Shown piece after piece: positions 35,055 to 45,230 of a stretch of 64,000 nt of DNA (position 1 is the first letter of the stretch; each line of letters starts with the position of its first letter). Origin of the DNA: Epichloe hybrida (Eukaryota; Ascomycota; Sordariomycetes; Hypocreales; Clavicipitaceae); NCBI GenBank assembly GCA_019022495.1, contig JAFEKR010000001.1:7874001-7938000 (forward strand), written 5' to 3'. A model generated the notes under the pieces. It saw only the letters and a program-made list of their open reading frames with translations. It ran no database searches and was not told the origin of the DNA. A program made the position numbers and the translations under genes.

Positions 35055-36608
35055 GGCGTGCTCAGTGCCGGCATCTTCTCTTCTAGAGCAGACTCGATGG
35101 GAATTCCCCCCCCCCGGAGACGATGCATCGGCCAGGCACCTAGGCTTTTGGTCAAGAAACGTTACTTGCCATCGACAAATCGTAGCTTAGGAGATGGAAA
35201 GCTTGCATCCTACGCCGCATAAAGCAGAGCTAGAGTTGTAGCTAGCAAAGGGCTTAGGTCTATGTTGATGCCTGCAAAAGGTCGACGTCATCAACAGAAC
35301 CGCGGTTGGAAAGTGTCTAACTTCTCACGACCGTGGGCATGTTTGTCCGTTGGCCCCTGTCGAGGCACTTTTTGCTTCAACGTTCTTCTGGACAACCAGG
35401 TGAGAGCCACGGCAGGGTGCTGTCTGTATGGATGGATGCAAATCGGTGGAGGGCAGTATAATGACTGCAGTGTGCTATGAAAAGCCACAACCCCCATAGT
35501 AAGGCAGGTTGATGTCGCGCCCTCCGCTATCTGCTTGCTTTTTTTTGCGTGAGCCCCCTCGCATCCGGCTATCGAATTGTCGGATTGATGCGTTGTCTCC
35601 TCTGGGGTGTGTGATCCACGAAACACGCCTGGACTCGATGGCTGAAAGCCGGGCGGGACGGCGTTTCATGGCCATTGTGTGGCTCAGTTGGTTAGATGAT
35701 GATGACTTTGGTTGCAGTTGCTAAAAGAATCGAAGGCGTCGGGCCCATGGCGTTTCGGTGGCGGCCTGGTGGCTGTAAGGACGAGCTCGTTTGGGTGACG
35801 GGAGTTTGCGAGGGGAAAGCCGCCTTCTTTCTGGTAATAATAATGGCGCTCTTGCTGGTCTACGGATTACGGAGTACACCGTGTGTATTATTATTAGTGG
35901 CAGCCGTGGCAGCCGCCCCAACTGGCTTCGCCTACCCTACCCTACCCTACCCTAACCATGCACAGTTAGTTGGTCTGCAATAATTCCGAACTTGTGTCCG
36001 GCAGCTTTAGGGGCCCCAATTTTATTGAGCGACGGCAGCAGGTACACCCCACTTGTAGGTGGTGGCCAAGCCCTGGTACGTACCCTGGCGGGGTACGAAT
36101 TACCTGCTAGCTACAGTGACAGTGTAATTGCCCCCTTCGATCTTCATGGATCATTGTCTGTCCTCACAGCACCGAGTACCCTTTTAAGACTTGGCAATTG
36201 CCGACGCTCGTTCCTTCTCTTTTCTATCTTTCCTATCCGAAACCCGAAACCCGAAACCCTTTTATAAATTATTCAGCCTTCTTGTCTCGTCTTTGCCCGG
36301 CAGCTCGATTGGAGAGTTGTGAGTTGTGAGTTGTGAGCAAGTCGTGCTTCGTGCTTCTTGCTTCGTGCTTCGTGCGTAGACTCATCATCTCGCGCATCGT
36401 CGGACCCGCGTGCATCGCTTGTCGCTTGCTGCCAATGGCGGGTTGCAGAGACTTTCGAGGGCTATTTTAGTTTATCCTCATCTGTCGGGTCCCCTCATTC
36501 ATTGACTTCCATTCATTCGACGGCAATACCACGACTTCGTCTATTCTTGTCTCGAACTATTTTCGCTCCATCCTCGACGCGCGATCGCATTCGCAGCCTC
36601 GAGGCACC
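35055..36608. other. Intergenic region with telomere-like and short tandem repeats
   Basis: 1.55 kb without a recognised gene. It contains a CCCTA tandem tract (about 35931-35956), a CCGAAAC triplication (36236-36258), GAGTTGT repeats (36316-36337) and GTGCTTC repeats (36342-36376) just upstream of the MFS gene. Confidence 0.5.
35931..35956. repeat. CCCTA tandem tract, interstitial telomere-like
   Basis: Four CCCTA units followed by CCCTAA. The fungal telomere unit is CCCTAA/TTAGGG, so this is similar but mostly one base short. Confidence 0.6.
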
Positions 36609-38534
36609 ATGTCGCTCAGCGGCGATGAAAAGGCCAACAACACCGACGTTCGCCAAACTGCTTCTTCGACTTCCAGCGACAACGCGGCTGGCTTCTTACC
36701 GGCCACTGCTGGCGTCACCAATGTCGATGCGGCCTGGAATTTTCTCAACCATCATCGTGATGCTGCTGGTGTCGATGCTGTGAATATAGACGCTTTGCGC
36801 CGCAAGATTGACTGGCACACATTGTTCCCCTCATGTTTTTGTGCTACACGATGCAGTTCCTCGACAAAGTTATTCTAAATGTGAGCTGCGCACTAATCCT
36901 TTTCCAATGATTGCTCCTTGGCCTTGGCCTTGGCCCTGGCGCATCAAGGACAAAGCCCAAAGCTGCTTGTCGCGATGCAGTCATGTGTTCATGGAAGAAC
37001 TAACGGTCTTTGCTTCTTTAGTACGCAGCCGTAATGGGCATCAACAAGGACCTCAAGCTTACCGGCAATGACTTTTCCAACGTTGCTACATTCCTCTTTG
37101 TTGGCCTATTATGCTTCGAAATTCCAAATAGTATGTCAACGCGCATAGCAGCCTGGCTCACATGTTGGATTGCTTTACTGACGACACGTTTTGAACCACA
37201 GTCTATCTTCTTCAAGTTGTCCCTGCTGCCAAGTGGCTAGGTGCCAATGTTTTTCTCTGGGGTATTGCCACTGCCTGTGGTGCTGCTGCTCACAATTACC
37301 AGAGCTTGCTAGTGTCCCGTATCTTCCTCGGCATTTTCGAAGCTACCATTGCCCCATCGCTGATGCTTATCAGCAGTCAATGGTACACCAAGTCTGAGCA
37401 GGCTCCTCGATTCTCCTTTTGGTATCTGGGTCTCGGTCTCGGCCAGATTGTTGGTGGTGCCGTCTCCTACGGCTTCCAACACATGACACCTGGCGCTGCC
37501 CTTGCTGGATGGCGAACCATGTTCATCACCCTGGGATGTGTGACCGTCGTTTTCGGTATCTGCACCTTTCTCTTCATCCCCGACACTCCCATGGAGGCCA
37601 AATGGCTATCCGACACGGAAAAGGTTGCTCTCTTGAAGCACGTCAGTGTCAATCAGACCGGTATCCAGAGCCGCAAATTTCGCTTCAAGGAAATAGTCGA
37701 GGCCCTCTTGGATCCTCAGGTTTACTTGCTGCTTCTGTCCGTCGTCTTGCTTTCGGTCTCTAGCGGCGTCGTCACCACCTACTCTGCCACTTTGATCAGA
37801 AACATCCTCTCTGATGAGTCTCCAGCCTATGTTCCCAAGAAGGCTGCTCTTTTGAATATGCCCTCTGGCGTTGTCAGCATCTTTTTCACCCTGATGGTTG
37901 GCTATGGTATTCGCAAGCAATCTCACCGATGGGCTTGGATCATTGCCTGCATCATTCCTGCGTGAGTAGAATCCTTTCCGGCTGCTGCACCCCGTCACTA
38001 CTCGGAGAGAAGAGACTTACTAACATATTATCAAGCATCATCGGTGGTGCGCTCATGTCCTTCTTGCCCAAATCCAACAAGGCGGGTTTACTCGCTGGCG
38101 TCTACTTGGTCAATGCCGTAGTTGCTCCCCTCTCCATCTTCTACAACGTGAGTACGAAGTTGAGGTCATTGATATTGAGACTTGGAATTGGAAACTGATC
38201 ATGTCACAATTAGTGGACTGTGGCCAACTGCGCTGGAGCAACAAAGCGTGCCTTTGCTGCCGCTCTGGTTTCCGGATCTTTCTCCATCGGTAACATCATC
38301 GGACCCCAGACTTTCCAAGCCCGCGATGCTCCGGAATTCCGGCCCGCCAAGCTTGCCGTCATGGGTACGCAGGCCGGTTGCGCCCTTTGCACCTTCCTGT
38401 TGTTCCTGTATTATGTTTGGGCCAACAAGCGACGCAACGACCGCAGCAAGGAGACCGAGGAGCAGTATCTATCCCCCGACGTCTGGGCTACTCTGACCGA
38501 CAAGGAGAACAAGCAGTTTCGATACACATATTAA
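36609..38534 (+). pseudogene. MFS transporter, allantoate-permease (Dal5/ACS) family, frameshifted
   Basis: Exons 36609-36880, 37022-37130, 37202-37961, 38036-38147 and 38214-38534 give a protein of about 495 residues with 12 hydrophobic segments. Landmarks of the anion:cation symporter family are QFLDKVILNYAAVMG, SRIFLGIFEATIAPSLMLI, QWYTKSEQAPRFSFWY, GWRTMFI and FLFIPDTPMEAKWL. Introns 2-4 keep frame perfectly. In exon 1, however, the N-terminal frame (KIDWH) and the frame of helix 1 (PLMFLCYTMQFLDKV) do not match. CACACATTGTT at about 36814-36824 contains an extra AC relative to the expected CACATTGTT, and a TGA lies just upstream in the helix frame, so no splice can repair it. Either it is a recent pseudogene or translation starts at the internal ATG near 36832 inside helix 1. 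Substrates in this family are vitamins, allantoate or other organic anions. Confidence 0.75.
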
Positions 38535-39880
38535 AAAAGGTATTATCTACTACGTGGAGGGGGAGAACAGGTATTTATACCCAAAACGCAGGGAAATCAG
38601 TCCTGCCGGTCCCATGTAACGTAAGTTTTTTGTTTCTCTTTTTTTTTTTCCCCGCAGATGTCACCCATGGATGTGTCCGAAATGCCCAGTCGGATCTGAT
38701 GAAAGCGTGCTTTTCTGTTCGAGAAATTCCCCATCCAATTTTTTTTCTTTTGGCGACGGGAGGTGCCAATATTGGTGCACAAAAAAATCCACACTTCAAT
38801 AGCACACCTTTTTTCTACGTTTAAGAACAAACCAACGGTTTGTATTTATATCAACGCCACCAGGAGGAGATAGATAAGAAAATCATGGCATCTTTCCACC
38901 ATTCATAAGGACCCGCAAGTAGAGAAGGACCCTCGTTTCTCGCACCTATTAATTAAGATATCGCGACGCTGCAGCGACGCATCGTCTAGCAGAGCTTAAT
39001 TGCTCTAGACGTCGCCGTTCGGTTTGGAAGCAAGACATTCTTTGCTACACCAGATTCAGTAAATACTTCGTGTAGAGCATGACGTGTCGAGCATGTATGT
39101 ACATTGGGGACGTATATTGGCACGGAACCTGGACCAAACGGCATTTGATCGTTGTTTCTTCGTCTGACGGTTGATGAGGGGTTCGACATGAGTCAATCAT
39201 GGTACACGCGGGGTAGAAATGACAAACAGGGTGGGAAGAATTGTCTCAATCAAATTGTCTGGAGTGGGAAGAATAAGAAGGGGGGGGGGGCCCTTTTACA
39301 GATGATGTTACTTGAAGACGAGACGCGCGCGCGAGGTGTACGGATTGCACACCGGTGGAGGAGCTGCGTGACCACCAAGTAGATTTAAGATCAAAACACT
39401 TCTTCCAACTTGCCCATTCACAATATATCATAGTAGTCAGGGACACACAAATTTGGCGAATCCGTTTTGGCGTTCATGTGGCCTACATTCTATCTCATTC
39501 ATCGCTATACATGACCTCGTCCATTGATAAAGTCATCTGATGCCATGCAGAAAAATGTATGTGTGTTTGCGATGCCTGCAGCAACTCCAATACATTATCA
39601 TCCAAAATCAAATAAGAAGAGTCCAGCCTGGTGTACAGGCGACTTATCGAAACGATGACGCCAACCCAATAAAGAAAAAACAGGCAGAAAAGAACGAAAG
39701 ACGCAAAGTTGGTATTGCTTCATTTGCAATGACAAGAGGAATAGGAGAATTGTTGTGTTCGTATAAGCTGATTGTGTTGACAATGACAAGAGAGCAGATG
39801 ACTATTGCTCGCTTGAGTGTGACAAATGCCAAGCCCACTCACTGCCAGGTAGATCAAGATGCGGGATGCGGAGACCGAAT
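38535..39880. other. Convergent intergenic region, MFS/PEPCK 3' ends
   Basis: 1.35 kb between two converging genes, with poly-T, poly-G and poly-A runs. No coding or RNA gene is recognised. Confidence 0.5.
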
Positions 39881-42596
39881 TTATACGGCAGGGCCGGCCT
39901 TGACAACATCTTCGGTGGCTTCGCTTTCGTACTTGTTGAAATTCTCGCGGAAGAGCTTGCCCAGCTTGAGGACCTCATTCTGGAAGCTCTCGGCGCCAGC
40001 GGTCCAAGCCTTTTCAGGGTTGAGCAAGTCATCAGGAACGTTGGGGCAGGTCTTGGGGACCTGGAGGTTGAAGACGCCGTAGTTTTCGTACTCGACCTGG
40101 GCGAGCTCACCAGAGTGGATGGCGTCGAGGATGGCACGAGTGTACTTGAGAGGACATCGCTTACCGCCTTGAGCGAAACCAGCCCCAACCCAGCCAGTGT
40201 TGAGGAGCCAGGCGTTGGCCTTGTGCTGCTCAATCTTGTCGGCAAGCATCTTGGCGTATCGCATGGGGTGCAGGGCGAGGAAAGGTTGGGCGAAGCAGCT
40301 GGAGAAGGTGGCCTGAGGCTCGGTGACACCATCCTCAGTACCGGCCATCTTGGATGTGTAACCAGAAATGAAATGGAACATGGTCTGGGAACGGTCCAAC
40401 TTGGAGATGGGAGGCAAAACACCTCGAGCATCGCAAGTCAGCAAGATGATGTTGGTGGGCATGTTCTCGGACAAGCAGGGAATCTTGGCGTTGCTGATAT
40501 ATTCGATGGGGTAGGCGCATCGGGTGTTCTCAGTCAGAGTGGCGTCGTTGTAGTCAACCTCACGGGTGTCGGGATCGAAAACAACGTTCTCGAGAACGGA
40601 GCCGTAGCGGATGGCACCGAAGATATCGGGCTCCTTCTCTGCGGACAGGCCAATGCACTTAGCATAGCAACCACCCTCAATGTTGAAGACACCACGGTCA
40701 CTCCAGCAGTGCTCATCATCACCAATCAGGGCACGATTGGGGTCGGCAGACAGCGTGGTCTTTCCAGTACCCGACAGACCGAAGAAGAGAGTGACATCTC
40801 CGCTCTTACCCTCGTTGGCAGAAGAGTGCAGGGTCAAGACGTTGTGCTTGATTGGCATCTCGTAGAAGAGAACGGTGAAGACACCCTTCTTCATCTCACC
40901 AGCGTACTCAGTGCCCAGGATAACCATTTCCTTCTGAGAGAAGTTGATGGCGACTGAGGTTGGAGATGTCATACCCTCGGTGTAACGGTTGGCGGGGAAA
41001 GATCCCGCATTGTAAATGGTGTAATCGGGGTGGAAGTGCTCAAGCTCCTCACGAGGAGGCCGGATAAGCATGTTTCTCATGAACAGAGCATGGTAGGCAC
41101 GGGCGCAAATGACACGGACGCGGATACGATACTTCTCATCCCAGCCAGCATAACCATCAACGACGTAGATGCGGTTACGGGTGTTGAGGTAATCGACAGC
41201 ACGCTCTCGATTAATTTTCCAGACCTGTAGAAGAGAGCAAGGTTAGTAATGCATCTGGCGTAGAAGAGTTTTGATCGCCAACGAGTCAGCCGAGGCACGC
41301 TTGATTTTGAGCCGCCGCACACGACAAATGAGAAATAGGCCAGTGCAACACGAGGCTATTACGTGCATTTCGCACTTGCAGAATGCATGTCTCCGTATTC
41401 CCGCCCTAAACCCGCAACGGCCTGAGCTATTGTCGCGTGCAGACAATGTACACAAGGCTGCATGCAGACTGCAGGACTGCAGGCAAGAACCGGTTCCGAT
41501 CGGAAGGATTCGCACGGTCGCGTGGAGGAACGGGCTTCTCCGGATGGATTTTTTCTGCCGCTCAAGTTCGGCTGCAAGCCCGCTGCATACTGCGGGGCAA
41601 GTGACGTGGGAGAAAAAGCGTGCGTGTGTGCGGGCCCAGCAAAGACGCCAAGGCGAAGACCAAGTCGGAGACTTGCAGCATCACCATCTCATCGCGATGG
41701 CGCCTCGAGACTACTCGGGACAACAGGTGGTGCAGCCTCGAGTTCCCTCTCCCGGTAGCTCATGTCACTAACAAAACGCGTGGCGGGGTCAAAGACAGCA
41801 GAGAGAGCACATGCATGTTCCACCATGTAGGTGCGACCCCAGGCAACACCACATGTCCGCAGTATGCAGGCAATGTTGATAGAGAAGAAAGAGACCATGA
41901 CAGAAACTCACCTCGGGACTCATAGGCTTGTTGACAGGACCCCACCAGATGTCGTCTTTTGACGAAGGCTCCTCCACGATTCGCTTGTCGAGGGGTGAAC
42001 GGCCTGTTTTCTTGCCCGAGTAGGCAGTCAAGGCACCGCTAGAGGTGATGGCGGAACCGGTCTCGTAAACGAGTGCATCTTCGTAAAGGGCGGCGACTGA
42101 GGGGTTGGGGATCTATGACGTTGTTTAGTTTTCCAACACGTAGTAGCGGATGATTTAATCAGTGGGAATGGCAGTTCATACAATGGCGACGCGATCGTAG
42201 TCAATGTGGGCAGTCTCGTGCAGCTCCTCCTCAAGCTCAGTGTGGTGGTGATGAGGCCTAGTGAGAGAAGAGACATGTTAGTAACGCCAAATCGTATCTC
42301 GCTCCACCATGAAGAGATGATGGAAAGATGGATTAGCCAGGGCGAGACTCACTGAACACCGCTAGGGTGCAAAGCAGTTTTGTTGACGTTGCTGGAGATC
42401 ACTGTAGAGCGGGAGGTCAGTCGACGTCATGTTCAAGTCGAGCAAGGTAGAGAGGATGAAGTGGAGTGGGCGGGGAGAGAGAGAAGTTGGACTCACTCTT
42501 GCGCAAATCACCTCTGGATTCGTGAATCTTGAATCTTGGGCCTTTGACAGAAGGATCGATGTATGGAGAACTGCTTCTGACGATGGGGTCCTTCAT
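39881..42596 (-). CDS. pck1: Phosphoenolpyruvate carboxykinase (ATP)
   Basis: Exons 42596-42497, 42401-42353, 42257-42182, 42112-41912 and 41224-39881 join in frame to 589 residues. The N terminus begins [14 protein letters not shown]. The ATP-type PEPCK core has [12 protein letters not shown], the PEPCK-specific [12 protein letters not shown] and [14 protein letters not shown], the P-loop GLSGTGKT (about 294), the metal/nucleotide motif [11 protein letters not shown], and NTGWVGAG. The enzyme converts oxaloacetate and ATP to PEP, ADP and CO2, the committed step of gluconeogenesis, in the cytosol (acuF of Aspergillus). Introns 1-3 are 69-95 nt, but the last is 687 nt (41911-41225) with no missing residues across it. 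Regulation by carbon source is known for the family; I have not mapped sites. Confidence 0.95.
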
Positions 42597-43723
42597 CTTT
42601 ATGTATTAAATCGTAAGGGCCAAGTCTCCGTTGGATCTCGGCTTGCACTGGGATTTTCTGGGTACCTGGTCGGAACGGAAACCAGACCAGGTGGGAAACA
42701 GGGGGGTGGGGGAAGTGATGCGAGGGAAACCCGACTTTGAAAGCGTCGTATGTGCGTAGAGAAAAGGGCAGAGAAGGAAAGTGAAGCGTGTTGGAGAGTT
42801 TTGCAAATTGTAGTAGCAGAGGCCGTGGCGCTTTTTGCGTCTAAGGCTCGAGTGTGATTCGTCAAGACGCAGTTACACAAAGTGGAAAATCTAGGCCTAG
42901 GCCAGGTACGATGGGGTGAGCTCTTCTTGGCTGGGATCTTGGCAGAAGGGGGGTGCGGTTATGTATCTGCCACGAATGCTGGTCAGGTCCAACGATGACG
43001 AGAAAGGCGCCGTTGTGTGGAGCAACAAAAGGGGGGGGTTTCCTGAGGGGAGTTCCGAAGTCGAGCAGGTGATGCAAAATGGCTGCCCACGAATTTATAC
43101 CGGAAGCACTCTTCTCTAGGCTTTTAGGCTTTGGGCTTGGTTGGCGGGGGACGGGGGGTGGCGGCGGATTTCAATGTATTGCTTTCTGGGCGCGGGGCCT
43201 CAGGCTCTTCTCCAACTGTTGGGGAAGGAACAATCGTGATGCGAATTGCCAGTCACAAGTGACGAGAAATGCTCGGTGTGAGGCAGTCGAATCCCAAGGT
43301 ACGAACGTTCAAGTAGACGGAAGATGTGCCAAGGCTTCTTTAAGGGGAGCACCCATTCAAGTTCATCCGGATCTTGATCTTGACGACATGGTGGGCGGCT
43401 CCGGCAAGACGATCGGAATGGCGGGGGAAGAAGGGGTTCGTTCGCCTTTGCCCTCTCTGTTCGGCCAGCGGGCCGTGATGGCTTCACCTGCAGTTGACTT
43501 TGGGTCACCTTATTCTTCCTTTGCGTCCGTCTGGTGACGCTGGTCTGGAAATCGGGGCTTGAAGTGGCCAAGGCGGGGACAGGATCTGGAGGGGGCGGGG
43601 CCTTTCTGGTGGTCTGGAGGCTCAGCGGGAGGATAATACCGGAAGGCGCAAGTGGGTCTTTCCTTACATGAATTAGATATCTGCAGATCATGTGGCCTCG
43701 TCATAAATACACATGGAATGGAG

Positions 43724-43750
43724 CTAGGCTGAGCTAGGCTGAGCTAGGCT
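43724..43750. repeat. GAGCTAGGCT x3
   Basis: Three tandem 10-bp copies about 1.1 kb upstream of PEPCK. Each contains the near-palindrome AGCTAGGCT. Confidence 0.85.
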
Positions 43751-44497
43751 CGGGCTCCTCTTTGAAATGGGGCACCCGCGGGGTGAGCTTGACTCGTTGG
43801 TGCACCATTCGTCCCATGTCATGCCGACGATGCCCGATGGAGAGAGAGAGAGGAAACAGATTCTTCCCATGATGATGGACGGGAGTGGAATGGAATAAGG
43901 AGACATACGGATTAGATGGCAGACGCATCATGATCTCGATCCCGGCATGGAAACAGAGTCCACCTTCCGCGCCCAGCCCGCCAGGTTTCCTCTTGCACAT
44001 GTCAGCCCTGCATGTCGCATGTCGCATATCGCATCCGTCCCGCACCAGCCCGATCCCAGCAATGCGCGGCACCGTCCCGCAGCCAACCCCCATTGCAAGG
44101 CCTCTCATTGGCCGTCCACGCCTGGTGATTCCAATGCTGGCCCTACCGTTCCGACTTTGCCCGCGGTCAAGCCGTTCTGGTCGTGACATCGATGAATTGA
44201 ATTACGTACGGCATTTATTGTTCGCCCGTCATGGCCACAAGAGTTACCGATTGCGCCGCCCTGGGAAGTCTTCTTCATTTTCACTTCACTCGCCACGCAA
44301 TTGCACGAATTCAATGTACAATGGAGTAGAAACCTCCTTCCCTATTGTCCTTCTCGTTCATCCGCCCCGTCGTCTCCCCACTCGGGCGTCGAACACTGAT
44401 CCCCACTTCTTCGCCGTTCCGTCTCGGGCTCGGAGCAAGGGGGTGTTGTTGTCCCATCCCTCCGATTCGTTTTCGTGCCCAGTTCCCACGCTTCCCC

Positions 44498-44542
44498 TTG
44501 AACGGGTGCACCTTGAACGGGTTCACCTTGAACGGGTTCACC
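44498..44542. repeat. 15-bp minisatellite x3 (TTGAACGGGTTCACC)
   Basis: Three near-perfect tandem copies. Each unit contains the inverted repeat GAAC-GG-GTTC, a possible dyad binding site. The first copy has GTGC in place of GTTC. Confidence 0.85.
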
Positions 44543-45230
44543 TCCCCCGCCGGAAGGGACCTCTAACTGCGCATCCCCGGAAGTCATAAACGCACGTCAC
44601 GAAGCTGGGTTTGCGTGTCATTTGCACGTGTCCTGGCCGCCGTCTTTACCAAGTGCCGCAGTCCCGCATCCTCCCGGCTTGTCTTATCGCTGTGCCGTGA
44701 TCCGTAATTACATCTTCTTCCGCGTGCCATGGTGTCTGCTTGTTTCACATTGGCGCTCGGTATTTGTACTTTGATCGGCCATAGACTGCCTGTTCAATGC
44801 TTCGTATCTTGTTACGAATGGACTTTTTTCAGAAAAAAAAATATGTTCCAGGTTCCTATGCCCTTGATGTCATCATATGCCATCTACAAGATTGCAACTT
44901 CTCCGTTCGAATGCCCATGTGCAAGCCGATGCCGTGCCCGTCCCGTCTTTCTTGTGCTACATACGTTGCACCCTTTCGACCCGGCGTTCTTTCGTCAATA
45001 CGACAGCAGCTTCATTTGAATGACAGGGGGATGATACCACTGACACATCTATCTACGTGCATGCTTCCCGTTTCGGGGGCCCCTTGCCCAATCAAAGACT
45101 CATTTCCCCTGATTTTTCATCCTCGTCGACTTCAGATAGCGCACCTCCCAGGTATACGTCTTAGCTACATCATATGCAGAAAAGAATCCTGTGCGACTTC
45201 GTGACCAGCATCATCGTTGGCGCTTTTGAC

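Larger units (their letters stand above)
42597..45230. other. Long PEPCK upstream region
   Basis: 2.6 kb between the PEPCK start and the sup35 stop, both on the minus strand, so it is PEPCK promoter plus sup35 3' UTR. A 10-bp unit (GAGCTAGGCT) is repeated three times at about 43724-43750 and a 15-bp unit three times near 44498-44542. Open frames here (for example 43885-44589, plus) are low complexity and match no family. Confidence 0.5.

Noticed and set aside
35660..35720. Possible tRNA (GTGGCTCAGTTGGTTAGA resembles a D-arm)
   Set aside because: No matching T-arm (GTTCGAAT-type) or acceptor stem pairing follows at the right distance.
39866..40957. A 363-codon open frame on the plus strand opposite PEPCK
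   Set aside because: It is antisense to a strongly conserved exon, in a register kept open by the codon bias of PEPCK, and its translation resembles no family.
43885..44589. A 234-codon plus-strand open frame upstream of PEPCK
   Set aside because: Low-complexity S/P/R-rich translation whose only regularity (repeated LERVHL) comes from the 15-bp minisatellite. No family or intron support.
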